DNA of 64,000 nucleotides from Methylocapsa sp. S129 (GCF_009765995.1 NZ_LMUI01000011.1:448824-512823); one strand, 5' to 3'. Counted from the first letter of the stretch, positions 18,917-28,378 are shown. The notes: generated from the sequence alone by a model not told the origin. Program-made: numbers and translations.

Positions 18917-19879
18917 ATGATTAAACCTGTACCGTTGTCAGTTCTCTCAGGCGCCTTGTTTATCGCCGCCCTCGCCACGCCCGCTTATGCGCAAGCGAAC
19001 CGCGCCTTTGTGTCCGGACATGGCGCCGACGCCGCCGGTTGCGGCGCGCCGACCTCGCCCTGCCGCAGCTTTCAGTACGTCCACGACAATATCATCGCCG
19101 CCGGCGGCGAAATCGACGTGCTCGATCCTGCCGGCTATGGCGCGATCACCATCAGCAAGGCGATCAGCATCGTCAATGACGGCGTCGGTACGGCGGGCGT
19201 GCAGCAGGCCGTGTCAGGTCAGAACGCCATCATCATCAACGCCGGGACGAGCGATTCCGTGACGCTGCGTGGGCTCAACATCGACGGACTCGGCGTCGCC
19301 AGCGTGGGAATTTTGGTCGAGGCGGCGGGTTCGGTCACGATCGCCAATTGCGTCGTGCGCCACTTCGCCGGGAACGCCGGCATTCGGGCACAGCCGGCCA
19401 GCGGCGCGCTGACCTTGCTGATCACCGACGTCACGTCGTCTGACAACGGCGGCGATGGAATCTCTATCGCGCCGTCCGGCGCCGCCGGCGTCACCGGCCT
19501 CATAAAAAGGGTCACGGTCGCCAACAATTTGTCGGAGGGTATTGACGTCTATGGCGCAAGCACGACGGGCACGGTCTATATGACGGCCGTCGACGTTGCC
19601 GCGACCGGTAATAGGTCAACCGGCTTTAACATCGTCGCCGATCCCTCGCCGAACACGACGGTGTTTCTCGACAATGTGACGGCGAACGGCAACGCCATCG
19701 GCCTTGGCGTGTACGACGCCGCCATCGCATGGGTGAGACGGTCGAGCCTCACCAACAACGAATATGGCGCGATCGTCTCGGTCTTCGGCCCCGGCGTCGC
19801 CCATTCCTTCCAGGATAACGCGGTTCATGGCAACACCTTCGACTTTGACGGGGCCTTCACGTCCACGACGTTGCAGTGA
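18917..19879 (+). CDS. secreted right-handed parallel beta-helix protein
   Basis: 320 residues from ATG 18917 (TTGGAG nine bases upstream; an ATG at 18908 is too close to it). A Sec signal ends at AYAQA (about residue 25). The mature protein opens with 'RAFVSGHGADAAGCGAP' and 'TSPCRSFQYVHDNI', then repeats short beta coils with stacked Asn/Val/Gly positions, the pattern of pectate-lyase-like beta helices (NosD/DUF1565 type). I see no catalytic triad of a known polysaccharide lyase. It is probably extracellular or periplasmic. It sits between an intact MFS gene and a truncated MFS copy, so it may have arrived by recombination. Confidence 0.8.
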   Translation: MIKPVPLSVLSGALFIAALATPAYAQANRAFVSGHGADAAGCGAPTSPCRSFQYVHDNIIAAGGEIDVLDPAGYGAITISKAISIVNDGVGTAGVQQAVSGQNAIIINAGTSDSVTLRGLNIDGLGVASVGILVEAAGSVTIANCVVRHFAGNAGIRAQPASGALTLLITDVTSSDNGGDGISIAPSGAAGVTGLIKRVTVANNLSEGIDVYGASTTGTVYMTAVDVAATGNRSTGFNIVADPSPNTTVFLDNVTANGNAIGLGVYDAAIAWVRRSSLTNNEYGAIVSVFGPGVAHSFQDNAVHGNTFDFDGAFTSTTLQ

Positions 19880-20086
19880 AGGTTTGCGCCTTGCCGGGCG
19901 TGGGATCGGCGTGGTCCACGCCTTGCCCAAACGCCGAAATTCGCGCGTCAGCCTGCAAAGGCGATATGCCGCGCGCGGCGGATGAGCGGCAAACCGCGAT
20001 TCCGCCGCTCCCAGGACCGCTTGAGGGGAGGGTTGGCGTCGCTCGGACGGTGGAGTTGAAAGAGGGAATTGCGTATCTGTCGCCGT

Positions 20087-20406
20087 AGTCCCGGGTCATC
20101 GTCGAACGGGTGGCGACGCATCGCGCTGGGCTGGTCGGCGGCATGGTGAATTCAACGCTGCAGGTCAGCGCGGCCATCGGCGTGGCGGTGCTTGGCGGCC
20201 TGTTCTACGCTGTCCTGGGTCAGCGCAACGATCCGCAGGCTTTCGCGCAGGCGTTCGCCGTCACCATGCTGCTGATCGCCGTGTGCCATATCGTCGGCGC
20301 ACTGCTGGCGGCTGGGCTCGGACAGCGGCGCCTGGCCGGGGCTGCGGCGCGGGTTGCGGAGAGTTCCACAAACGGCTGCGAAGCGGAGAGTCGCGGGCGG
20401 GCGTGA
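20087..20406 (+). pseudogene. C-terminal remnant of a second DHA2 MFS transporter
   Basis: About 106 codons, colinear with the last part of the intact MFS gene at 16970-18478 (its bases 18160-18478). Over the last 98 codons, 82 residues are identical, and in the best-conserved stretch (RAGLVGGMVNSTLQV onward) about ten nucleotide changes are all synonymous. The homology begins abruptly just after an in-frame TAG at 20086, with no upstream MFS sequence. A GTG at 20110 could start a 98-residue peptide but it would hold only the last two helices. It is a decayed paralog, not a recent duplication. Confidence 0.85.
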
Positions 20407-20473
20407 CGGATGCGTTGTTGTCGTCGCGAACGGCGGCGAAGGGAATAGGGAAAGGCGGTCTCTTCGGCTGCCT

Positions 20474-21748
20474 CTATTCGGCCGCCATGCCCTTAGCTCC
20501 AAAACGGTTCTCGATGTAATCCACCACCAGCGCCTTGAAATCGGCGGCGATGGTCGGGCCGCGCAGGGTCAAGGCCTTGGCGCCGTCAATGAACACCGGG
20601 GCGGCGGGCGTCTCGCCGGTGCCGGGAAGGGAAATGCCGATATCGGCGTGTTTGCTTTCGCCCGGCCCATTGACGATGCAGCCCATCACCGCGACGTTGA
20701 GGGTTTCGACGCCGGGATAACGCGTTTTCCAGCCCGGCATTTCATCGCGGATATAGGTCTGAATGTCGCTCGCCAGCTCCTGAAAAACGGTCGAGGTTGT
20801 GCGCCCGCAGCCGGGACAGGCGGCCACCAGCGGCACGAAAGTGCGAAAGCCCATCGTCTGCAGGATTTCCTGTGCGACTTTGACTTCCAGCGTGCGATCG
20901 CCTTTTGGCTCCGGCGTCAACGACACGCGGATCGTATCGCCGATTCCTTCCTGCAGCAGGACCCCCATCGCCGCCGATGAAGCGACGATGCCCTTAGAGC
21001 CCATGCCCGCTTCGGTCAGGCCGAGATGCAGCGCATAGTCCGAGCGCGCCGCCATCATGCGGTAAACCGTGATGAGGTCCTGCACGGCCGAAACCTTGGC
21101 CGAGAGGATGATGCGATCGCGGGCAAGGCCGATTTCTTCCGCTCGCGCGGCCGATAGCAACGCCGACTGGACCATCGCCTCGCGCGTCACCGCCCGCGCC
21201 TCGATCGGAGCGGCGGAAGCGGCGTTCTCGTCCATCAGATGAGTCAACAATTCCTGATCGAGCGAGCCCCAATTGGCGCCGATGCGAACCGTCTTGCCAT
21301 GCTTGATCGCCATTTCGACGATCTGGCCGAACTGCTTGTCCCGTTTGTTCTTGAAGCCAACATTGCCCGGATTGATTCGGTATTTATCGAGCGCCTCGGC
21401 GCAGGCGGGATGATCGGCGAGCAATTTATGGCCGATGTAGTGAAAGTCGCCGATGAGGGGCGTGGCGACGCCCATTTGTGCGAGCCGGTCGCGGATATGG
21501 GGCACGGCGGCGGCGGCTTCGTCCCGATCGACGGTGATGCGCACCAGTTCCGAACCCGCTCTGGCGAGCGCGGCGACCTGGCGTGCGGTCCCCTCGATAT
21601 CGGCGGTGTCGGTGTTGGTCATGGACTGCACGACGATTGGCGCGCCAGCCCCCACCGTCACGGCGCCTGCCCCGGCGCCGACGCGCACGCCGACACTCCT
21701 GTGGCGGGCCGCCGGGCCGATTCCGGGTTGTCTTATGGTCAAAGTCAT
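20474..21748 (-). CDS. ispG: 4-hydroxy-3-methylbut-2-enyl diphosphate synthase (flavodoxin-dependent type)
   Basis: 424 residues, full length for proteobacterial IspG (GcpE). It converts methylerythritol cyclodiphosphate to HMBPP, the penultimate step of the MEP isoprenoid pathway, using a [4Fe-4S] cluster. The three cluster cysteines are seen in '[16 protein letters not shown]' and '[19 protein letters not shown]'; the TIM-barrel start '[19 protein letters not shown]' and 'FHYIGHKLL' are typical. It is monocistronic and divergent from the GntR gene. Confidence 0.97.
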   Translation of the reverse strand: MTLTIRQPGIGPAARHRSVGVRVGAGAGAVTVGAGAPIVVQSMTNTDTADIEGTARQVAALARAGSELVRITVDRDEAAAAVPHIRDRLAQMGVATPLIGDFHYIGHKLLADHPACAEALDKYRINPGNVGFKNKRDKQFGQIVEMAIKHGKTVRIGANWGSLDQELLTHLMDENAASAAPIEARAVTREAMVQSALLSAARAEEIGLARDRIILSAKVSAVQDLITVYRMMAARSDYALHLGLTEAGMGSKGIVASSAAMGVLLQEGIGDTIRVSLTPEPKGDRTLEVKVAQEILQTMGFRTFVPLVAACPGCGRTTSTVFQELASDIQTYIRDEMPGWKTRYPGVETLNVAVMGCIVNGPGESKHADIGISLPGTGETPAAPVFIDGAKALTLRGPTIAADFKALVVDYIENRFGAKGMAAE

Positions 21749-21939
21749 GGGCTTCTCGCTAGCCTCCTACAGGCATAGGCAGTCGGCCGCCATGGCGGCG
21801 CGCCATTGCCTGATATATGCGCCGATGTTTCTATTGCACCGCCCATTCTTTGTCATTAGCGTCGATTTCAACGCGGCGACCGGCATGCCGATGAGTTGTC
21901 ATCGCAGCGACGGGAATCAATGCGATAATCGATCTTTTT

Positions 21940-22815
21940 ATGCGCGGCGGCGCGCGCACCATGCGACGGGGTGGATTTTTGACCCAGACGTCAGTTTCAG
22001 GCGACTCACCGGCGCCTCCGCGGGAGGCGCCGTCAGGGGGCGGACCTCTTGCATTGGGGCGGCGAGGCGTTGCGACGGAAAAAAAGCGGCCGCGAAGCAA
22101 CGCCAATGATTTTCTCGCTGCGGCGCTCGGGGGCGAGATCATCGCCGGCGTCTATCCTCCCGGTTCCCGCTTGCCCGGCGAAGCCATCCTGCTGGAGCGA
22201 TTCAAGGTTTCGCGCCCGACCTTGCGCGAAGCTTTTCGTGTGCTTGCCGCCAAGGGCCTGATCGTGTCGCGCCAGAAAGTGGGCACCAGCGTTCGGCCTA
22301 AATCCGACTGGAACATGCTGGATCCCGATTTTCTCGCCTGGCATTTGCGCGCCGCCTTGAACGAGGAATTCGTCAACGATCTCTTCCAGCTTCGCCAGAT
22401 GGTCGAGCCGCAGGCCGCCTATCTCGCCGCTCTGTCGCGCGATCCGGCGGCGCTTGCGCGCATCGGCGCCGCCTATGCGGATATGGAAGGCTCGAAAGAC
22501 GCTACCGACGACGTAACGGCTGCGGATCTGCGCTTCCATCAGGCGATTCTCGACGCGACGGGCAATCTGTTTATCGGCGCCTTGGGCGGCCTTATCGATA
22601 CGGCGCTGGTGGGAACCTTTCAGCTCGGCTGGCGGGCTGAGGCTTCGATCCGCGACGATCGTCTGCATCAGCATCGGGCGGTACTCAAAGCGATCAGCGA
22701 AGGGCGCCCGGATGAGGCGCGCGAGCGGATGGCCGAACTCCTGCGCGATTCGGTCGCCGACGTGCGCCGCGAAATGGATATCAGCGGCATTTCCAGGCCA
22801 GCGCGCCAAGCCTGA
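21940..22815 (+). CDS. FadR/GntR family transcriptional regulator
   Basis: 291 residues as called. The winged helix ('PPGSRLPGEAILLERFKVS', then 'RPTLREAFRVLAAKGLIVSR', about 68-110) and an all-helical FCD ligand domain (about 135-280, with metal-type His/Asp positions in 'DLRFHQAILDATGN' and 'HQHRAVLKAI') are clear. The first 45 residues are low-complexity Gly/Pro/Arg and probably not all translated; no start has a good ribosome site. FCD regulators usually sense organic or sugar acids. No catabolic operon is adjacent, so its target is unknown. Confidence 0.85.
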   Translation: MRGGARTMRRGGFLTQTSVSGDSPAPPREAPSGGGPLALGRRGVATEKKRPRSNANDFLAAALGGEIIAGVYPPGSRLPGEAILLERFKVSRPTLREAFRVLAAKGLIVSRQKVGTSVRPKSDWNMLDPDFLAWHLRAALNEEFVNDLFQLRQMVEPQAAYLAALSRDPAALARIGAAYADMEGSKDATDDVTAADLRFHQAILDATGNLFIGALGGLIDTALVGTFQLGWRAEASIRDDRLHQHRAVLKAISEGRPDEARERMAELLRDSVADVRREMDISGISRPARQA

Positions 22816-22825
22816 ACCGTCTTCC

Positions 22826-22871
22826 TTGACGAATGGCGGGATCAGTCTATTATTTTAGTAGAAAATAATAG
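22826..22871 (+). promoter_or_regulatory. sigma-70-type promoter overlapped by a 25-bp palindrome
   Basis: TTGACG (22826) and TATTAT (22848) are 16 bp apart. The -10 box lies inside the perfect inverted repeat CTATTATTTT-AGTAG-AAAATAATAG (22847-22871), which ends just before the ribosome site of the next gene. This arrangement is that of an operator blocking a promoter; the repeat has no T-tract and is not a typical terminator. Confidence 0.6.
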
Positions 22872-22884
22872 CGGGAGTTTGCCG

Positions 22885-23736
22885 GTGACCTCCAGGATTA
22901 CACGCACGCTGGCGAGGCGGGCGGTCGTCGTCGCAATTACAGGCCTGACGATGGCGTTTTCCGCCCCGCCGGTCGGGGCTTTAGCCCAAGGCGTCGATTC
23001 CGGCGCTCTTCAAACGCTGGTCGCTGGAGCGCAACGGAGCGAAGCGAACCGGGCCCGCGATGTTTTTCGCCATCCTTTCGAAGTTTTGACGTTTTTTGGC
23101 GTCGCCGATAATTCCAATGTCGTTGAAATTCTGCCTGGCGCCTCTGGCTACTGGACGGAGATTTTGGGACCCTATCTCAAGGCGCATGGGCGCTATATCG
23201 CCGCCAACGGGGACAAGGATTCTCCCTCGACGGAAGTGCAGAAAGACAATGCGGGATTCGCGGCGAAAATCGCGGCCGATCCTACCGACTACGGCAAGGT
23301 CGAGGTCGCTGAATTCCATCCCGGCGTCAAAGAACTTGCGCCCGCCGGCACGGCCGATTTCGTGCTGACTTTTCGCAACATCCATAATTGGATGGCGGGG
23401 GGAACGGCCGATCAAGCCTTTACGGCCTTCTTCAAAGCGTTGAAACCCGGGGGCGTGCTCGGCGTCGAAGAGCATCGCGGGCGCGCCGACCAGCCGCAGG
23501 ACCCTTTGGCCAAGAGTGGCTATGTCCGGCAGGATTACGCCATCGCATTGGCTGAGGCGGCCGGGTTCAAATTCGCCGGCGCCTCGGAAATCAACGCCAA
23601 CCCGAAGGACACCAAGGATTATCCGGTTGGCGTCTGGGCGCTGCCGCCGACCTATCGCCTCAAGGATCAGGATCGCGAAAAATACGCCGCAATCGGCGAG
23701 AGCGACCGGTTTGTCTTGAAATTCGTCAAGCCATAG
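22885..23736 (+). CDS. exported class I SAM-methyltransferase-like protein
   Basis: 283 residues from GTG 22885, chosen because GGGAG is seven bases upstream (a TTG at 22879 is too close to it). A Sec signal (about 1-36, ending 'ALAQG') precedes a methyltransferase-like fold: 'FFGVADNSNVVEILPGASGY' is motif I, 'GRYIAAN' motif II, 'DFVLTFRNIHNW' and 'KPGGVLGVEEHR' later strands. The family is known as predicted periplasmic methyltransferases in alphaproteobacteria; whether they methylate anything outside the cytoplasm is not known. A palindrome-covered promoter precedes it, so expression is probably regulated. Confidence 0.85.
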   Translation: MTSRITRTLARRAVVVAITGLTMAFSAPPVGALAQGVDSGALQTLVAGAQRSEANRARDVFRHPFEVLTFFGVADNSNVVEILPGASGYWTEILGPYLKAHGRYIAANGDKDSPSTEVQKDNAGFAAKIAADPTDYGKVEVAEFHPGVKELAPAGTADFVLTFRNIHNWMAGGTADQAFTAFFKALKPGGVLGVEEHRGRADQPQDPLAKSGYVRQDYAIALAEAAGFKFAGASEINANPKDTKDYPVGVWALPPTYRLKDQDREKYAAIGESDRFVLKFVKP

Positions 23737-23751
23737 CGGCGACGGCGGCGC

Positions 23752-24354
23752 TCATTTCTCACCGGCGTCGCCGCCAAAGCCCTTCTGGCCGATTTGCGAA
23801 GGCAATTGCACGACGCGGCGGAATTTCGAGACATCGTAACCAAGAGCGCCGAAACGCGCCAGCAGCGATTGGTAGGTCGCTTCATCGATGGTTTGCTTGC
23901 GCGAAAAAATCCAACCCAAGGATCGGTCGGGATAGCCGAAAAGGACGGTGCGATATTCCGGATCGACATAAAGCACCCAGAACGCAAAATTGAACGGCCA
24001 GAAAATCTGCACCCGCCATTTGGCGTTGTTCGACCCGGGCTCCACCCAGTCGTGAACCTCGTAATGTTTGAGCGGACTGCTGAATGATCCGGAATGGGTA
24101 TAGAAATTTTCGGCAATGTCGCCGTCGGGGCGGCGCGAATAAATATCGTAAAGCCCGACAAGCGGGGCCTCGAACCAGTTGGGAATATTGGCGACGATAT
24201 ACCAGCCGCCCGCCATCTTCTCGAGATCGACCTGCGGCGCGACGGCGAGCGGCGTCGTCGTCGCCATGCCCGCGCCCGCGCAGGGCGCCGCGCCAAGCAG
24301 ACTTACGCCAAGCAATGCCGCTGCGATGGCGCTTCGTCGCCGACCGTTCGTCAT
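23752..24354 (-). CDS. lipocalin family protein (Blc-like)
   Basis: 200 residues from ATG 24354, preceded by a GAGG-type site; a longer frame upstream has no signal. A Sec signal (about 1-28) leads to the lipocalin start motif 'DLEKMAGGWYIVANIPNWFE' and continues as an eight-strand barrel with 'WRVQIFWPFNFAFWVLYVDP' and 'TVLFGYPDRSLGWIFSRK'. Bacterial Blc relatives bind fatty acids or lysophospholipids in the envelope. No lipobox cysteine is seen at the end of the signal, so it is probably periplasmic. It is divergent from bdhA. Confidence 0.9.
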   Translation of the reverse strand: MTNGRRRSAIAAALLGVSLLGAAPCAGAGMATTTPLAVAPQVDLEKMAGGWYIVANIPNWFEAPLVGLYDIYSRRPDGDIAENFYTHSGSFSSPLKHYEVHDWVEPGSNNAKWRVQIFWPFNFAFWVLYVDPEYRTVLFGYPDRSLGWIFSRKQTIDEATYQSLLARFGALGYDVSKFRRVVQLPSQIGQKGFGGDAGEK

Positions 24355-24501
24355 CGCCGCTCTCGCCTCATCGTCCGGTTGCGACTGCACGATAATAGCA
24401 CGGGGCCGAAGCCTTGGGACGCCCGTCTCGACCCTCGCCTTCCCTATTTCGATGCAATATAACGCCTGTCCCGCCGCCGCGGCCATGCCCAGGAGCCTTG
24501 A

Positions 24502-25287
24502 ATGTCTCTTTCAAAACGCAACGCGCTCGTCACTGGCTCGACCAGCGGCATCGGGCTCGCCATCGCCCGCGCGCTGGCCAAAGAAGGCGCCAATGTCGTC
24601 ATCAACGGGATGGGCGATGCGGCGGCGATCGAAACCGAGCGGGCGAGCATCGAGAAGGACTTCGGGGTCAAGGCTTTCTACAATGGCGCCGATATGATGA
24701 AGCCGGCCGAGATCGGCGCGATGGTGAAAGACGCGCAAGGCAGGCTGGGTTCGCTCGACATTCTCGTCAACAATGCCGGCATCCAATATGTCGCGCCGAT
24801 CGAGGATTTTCCGGTCGAGAAATGGGACGCGATCATCGCCATCAATCTGTCGGCCGCTTTCCACGCCATTCGCGCCGCCGTTCCCGGCATGAAGGCGGCC
24901 AAATGGGGCCGCATCGTCAGCACGGCCTCGGCTCATTCGCTCGTCGCCTCGCCGTTCAAATCGGCCTATGTGTCGGCCAAGCATGGCATTGCCGGCCTGA
25001 CCAAAACGGTCGCGCTGGAACTGGCGACCTTCGGCGTCACCGCCAATTGCATCTCGCCCGGCTATGTCTGGACGCCGCTCGTCGAGCGCCAGATTCCCGA
25101 TACGATGAAGGCGCGCAATCTGACGAAGGAACAGGTCATCAATGATGTGATCCTCGCCGCCCAGCCGACCAAGGAATTTGTGACGGCCGATCAGGTCGCT
25201 TCGCTCGCCGTCTATCTCTGCTCGGACGCCGCCGCGCAGATCACCGGCGCCAATCTTTCGATCGACGGGGGCTGGACGGCGGGATAG
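24502..25287 (+). CDS. bdhA: 3-hydroxybutyrate dehydrogenase
   Basis: 261-residue short-chain dehydrogenase that interconverts D-3-hydroxybutyrate and acetoacetate with NAD, the exit step of polyhydroxybutyrate use. It shows 'VTGSTSGIGLAIARALA' (cofactor), 'NNAGIQYVAPIEDFP', catalytic Ser/Tyr/Lys ('STASAHSLVASPFKSAYVSAK') and the family-specific end 'NLSIDGGWTAG'. 'GYVWTPLVERQIPD' is a BdhA hallmark. It converges on an enoyl-CoA hydratase gene, another fatty-acid-type step. Confidence 0.95.
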   Translation: MSLSKRNALVTGSTSGIGLAIARALAKEGANVVINGMGDAAAIETERASIEKDFGVKAFYNGADMMKPAEIGAMVKDAQGRLGSLDILVNNAGIQYVAPIEDFPVEKWDAIIAINLSAAFHAIRAAVPGMKAAKWGRIVSTASAHSLVASPFKSAYVSAKHGIAGLTKTVALELATFGVTANCISPGYVWTPLVERQIPDTMKARNLTKEQVINDVILAAQPTKEFVTADQVASLAVYLCSDAAAQITGANLSIDGGWTAG

Positions 25288-25297
25288 GCCGCGCGCT

Positions 25298-26071
25298 TCA
25301 CCGGCCCTTGAACGCCGCCGCCCGCTTTTCGATGAAGGCGCCCATGCCTTCCTTCTGATCCTCCGTCCCGAACAGCGAATGGAATACGCGGCGCTCGAAG
25401 CGCACGCCTTCGCTGAGCGTCGTTTCATAGGCGCGATTGACGCATTCCTTGGCGAGCATGACGGAGGGCGGCGACAACGCGGCGATCGAGGCGGCGACCT
25501 TGAGCGCCTCTTCCACCAATTTGTCGGCGGGAATCACGCGCGAGACGAGCCCGGCGCGCTCGGCTTCGGCGGCGTCCATCATGCGGCCGGTCAGGCACAT
25601 GTCCATCGCCTTGGATTTGCCGACAAAACGGGTCAGCCGCTGGGTGCCGCCAGCGCCGGGAATGATTCCGATCTTGATTTCAGGCTGGCCAAATTTGGCG
25701 GTGTCGGCGGCGAGGATGAAGTCGCACATCATCGCAAGTTCGCAGCCGCCGCCCAGCGCAAAGCCCGCGACCGCCGCTATGATCGGCTTGCGCAGGCGCG
25801 ACACGCCTTCCCAACTCGTGATGAAATCCTCGAGATAGGCGTCCATGTAGGATTTGGGCCGCATTTCCTTGATGTCGGCGCCGGCGGCGAAGGCTTTTTC
25901 CGAACCCGTCAGGACAATGGCGCCAATCGCGGCGTCTTTCTCGAAAAGGCTAAGGGCGACGTTGAGTTCGTCGATCAGCGCCTGATTCAGGGCGTTCAGC
26001 GCCTGCGGCCGGTTGAGCCTGATCAGGCCGACCCGGCCATGCGTTTCGACGAGGATATTGGCATAGGTCAT
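25298..26071 (-). CDS. enoyl-CoA hydratase
   Basis: 257 residues from ATG 26071 with GGGAG upstream. A crotonase-fold enzyme: '[15 protein letters not shown]' (oxyanion/CoA loop), '[18 protein letters not shown]' (first catalytic Glu) and '[20 protein letters not shown]' (second Glu) are all intact, and '[17 protein letters not shown]' and '[20 protein letters not shown]' are standard for short-chain ECH (mitochondrial ECHS1-like). It hydrates 2-trans-enoyl-CoA in beta-oxidation. Confidence 0.95.
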   Translation of the reverse strand: MTYANILVETHGRVGLIRLNRPQALNALNQALIDELNVALSLFEKDAAIGAIVLTGSEKAFAAGADIKEMRPKSYMDAYLEDFITSWEGVSRLRKPIIAAVAGFALGGGCELAMMCDFILAADTAKFGQPEIKIGIIPGAGGTQRLTRFVGKSKAMDMCLTGRMMDAAEAERAGLVSRVIPADKLVEEALKVAASIAALSPPSVMLAKECVNRAYETTLSEGVRFERRVFHSLFGTEDQKEGMGAFIEKRAAAFKGR

Positions 26072-26137
26072 TGGGCGGCTCCCGGATTGCAATTGGCGAA
26101 GGACTAGCGAAGCGGCGGGAAAATGGAAAGCGGCCGA

Positions 26138-27550
26138 TCAGATCGCCTGCAAAGGGGAATCGTCATTTTCGGCCAGAATGGTGAGGGGCAGCCGGACGAT
26201 GAAAGTCGTTCCGGTTTCCGCCGACGCCTTGGCGAGCGTTCCGCCAAGCTGTTTGGCGAAAGCGTCGATGAAACGGGCGCCAAGACCATCGCCAGCGCCC
26301 GTCGGAACCATGCCGACGCCATTGTCCGCGACGGTCAGCGTGACTTCGCCGTCGCGATGTTGAAATCCCAGGATAATGCGGCCCGCGCCTTTCGGGAACG
26401 CATATTTGATCGCATTGGTGGCGAGCTCATTGACGATCAGACCGAGCGGCACCGCCTGATCGGCCAGGACCTTGTAGGACTCGGCTTCGACCATGATCTC
26501 GATTTTGGAATGTTGGCCAATCAGGCTCGCCCGGATGCTTGACGCGATCCCCTCGAGATAAGTGGGGACATCCACGGGCCCGAACGCGCTCGATCTTGCG
26601 ATGACGTCATAGAGTTCGGCGACCGCGCTGATGCGCGCTTGCATCGCCCGATACCCTTCCACGCAGGGTTCGGCCGCCCGCCGCAGCTCAAACGCGACAA
26701 AAGACGAGATAACCTGCAGGCTGTTCTTGATTCGATGCGCGAGTTCCGCAGCCAAAATGTCCCGGTGCCGGTCGAACAGCGTCGCCTTGGTGGCGTCCTC
26801 GAACACGAGCAGAAGCTGCGTCAAATTGCTGCCCGGCGCGCTGATCTTGCGCGCATTGAGCTTGAAGATGCGCCGGCCAAGGCCGGGAAAATCATCTTCA
26901 AGCAGAAAGTCGTCGAAAGGATGATCGTCGGGAACGACGCGATCGAGCATGGCGCGCAACGCCGCCACATCCCATTGCCCTTGCATAAGATCTTCGAGGC
27001 GCCGCCCCACGACATTTTGCGCGCCATGCGCGAACATCGACAGGAAGTTCCGGCTCGCGCTGTCGATCCGCATGTCCTCATCGAGGATCACGAGCGGATC
27101 GCGGACGGAATCGACGATGGTCTGGGCGACGCGCTGGAGGCGGGCCGCCTCGCGTTCTTTCTTCCTGAGTTCGGTGACATCGTCGATCGCCAGCAGCAGG
27201 AATTCGACATTATTGCCCGGCCGAAAAACTTTGCGGGCGTTGAGAAGCATCGTGCGGGAGCCGACGCCTGCGAAATCATGTTCGATTTCGTAGGCTTCAA
27301 CGACATTTTCACGCGGAATGATCTCTTCCAGGAGCCGGCGCAGCGCCGGAATATTCCATTGGCCGTCGCCCAGATCGTAGAGGCGCCGCCCAATGGTCTC
27401 CTCGGGAATCGTCGCGAACATCGAAAAGAACGCCCGATTCGCCGAAACGACCGTCAGGCCGTCGTCCAGAACCAGCAGCGCGCCGCGCACGGTTTCGACG
27501 ATGTCATGAGCGGAAACGTCGCTTATGGTGAAGTCTGAAGGTGAGTTCAC
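26138..27550 (-). CDS. PAS-domain sensor histidine kinase (HWE/HisKA_2 type)
   Basis: 470 residues, starting at GTG 27550 with AGGGAA four bases upstream. The frame stays open further upstream but there it runs antisense through a tRNA-Leu, so that part is rejected. Two PAS domains (about 15-130 and 140-255, each with 'GRRLYDLGDGQW' or 'GRRLEDLMQGQW') precede the phospho-acceptor helix 'ELAHRIKNSLQVISSFVAFE' and an HATPase with N-box 'VNELATNAIKYAFP' and G-box 'VADNGVGMVPTGAGDGLG'. There is no membrane helix, so it is a cytosolic sensor of light, redox or a small ligand. No response regulator is adjacent: an orphan kinase. Confidence 0.92.
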   Translation of the reverse strand: MNSPSDFTISDVSAHDIVETVRGALLVLDDGLTVVSANRAFFSMFATIPEETIGRRLYDLGDGQWNIPALRRLLEEIIPRENVVEAYEIEHDFAGVGSRTMLLNARKVFRPGNNVEFLLLAIDDVTELRKKEREAARLQRVAQTIVDSVRDPLVILDEDMRIDSASRNFLSMFAHGAQNVVGRRLEDLMQGQWDVAALRAMLDRVVPDDHPFDDFLLEDDFPGLGRRIFKLNARKISAPGSNLTQLLLVFEDATKATLFDRHRDILAAELAHRIKNSLQVISSFVAFELRRAAEPCVEGYRAMQARISAVAELYDVIARSSAFGPVDVPTYLEGIASSIRASLIGQHSKIEIMVEAESYKVLADQAVPLGLIVNELATNAIKYAFPKGAGRIILGFQHRDGEVTLTVADNGVGMVPTGAGDGLGARFIDAFAKQLGGTLAKASAETGTTFIVRLPLTILAENDDSPLQAI

Positions 27551-27725
27551 GAGGTTCCCTGCTCGGCGTCGCCGCCAGCAATAGAACGAATTGGCGCGTG
27601 TGGGAATGCGCCGCCGCGCGGGGCGCCGCGCTTGTGATGTCACGGCATTCCGGCTGCGCGGCCCGAGATCGCATGGAGCGGCGAGCCGAAATTCAAACAG
27701 GGGCGGCGGCGTTGCGGGCGAGACA

Positions 27726-27755
27726 TTGACAAGCCTGCGCGCCCGCCCGTATGAA
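27726..27755 (+). promoter_or_regulatory. promoter of tRNA-Leu
   Basis: TTGACA (27726) and TATGAA (27750) with an 18-bp spacer, about 10 bp upstream of the tRNA 5' end: a near-consensus sigma-70 promoter. Confidence 0.65.
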
Positions 27756-27764
27756 CCGGCCCGT

Positions 27765-27851
<87 letters not shown>

Positions 27852-28159
27852 TTGCTTTGTTTGAACGGCCAGTCTTCGAAAAGTTGAGTTGTGACCGCAG
27901 CCATGGCTTCGCGGCGCGCGCGAATCGCCGTCGGCGATCTGACCTTCGATCGCACGGCAGCAGGCCTCTGATTCAGCGGCTGTCCGGGACGCCGCTCACA
28001 GGTCTGACGAGGGCCCTGCCGGCGGGTCAGGCGGAGCGCAAAAAAGCCCTGGGGCCAGCGCGCCCGGGCCCCTCGAAGACAGCTTCTCCAGAAACCGATA
28101 GGGGCATCGGGGCCGGTCGCTTATGCGCCGGCCTCTCCAACGGGCCCCAAACCGCAGTC
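27852..28159. other. gene-free interval after tRNA-Leu
   Basis: 308 bp. Open frames here show no ribosome site or family similarity, and I see no att-like repeat of the tRNA 3' end. Confidence 0.5.
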
Positions 28160-28378
28160 TCAGCGCTTCTTGGCAGACGCTCGCTTCTTGGGCGTCATCC
28201 TGAGCGAGACGCCCACCAAGGTCGCCTTGTGGCGCGTTGCGCCCTCTGTTCGCTTGAGCGACTTCGCAATTTTCGCGAGCGGCTCCTTGCGGGCCATACC
28301 CTTGAGAAGGCGGAGGTCGTCTTTCGACCAGGGTCGCCTGACCGGCGTCTTCGTCTTACGTGCTACAATCTTGGCCAC
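28160..28378 (-). CDS. small basic DNA-binding-type protein (SANT/Myb-like helix-turn-helix)
   Basis: 72 residues, 25-30% Lys/Arg. The GTG start at 28378 has AGGAG five bases upstream. The central part 'RRPWSKDDLRLLKGMARKEP', then 'LAKIAKSLKRTEGATRHKA' resembles a tri-helical SANT/Myb or GcrA-like unit (W, spaced L, 'KIAKSLKRTEGA' as recognition helix). Similar short proteins are widespread as hypothetical proteins in Rhizobiales. It may be a nucleoid or regulatory protein; targets are unknown. Confidence 0.75.
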   Translation of the reverse strand: MAKIVARKTKTPVRRPWSKDDLRLLKGMARKEPLAKIAKSLKRTEGATRHKATLVGVSLRMTPKKRASAKKR

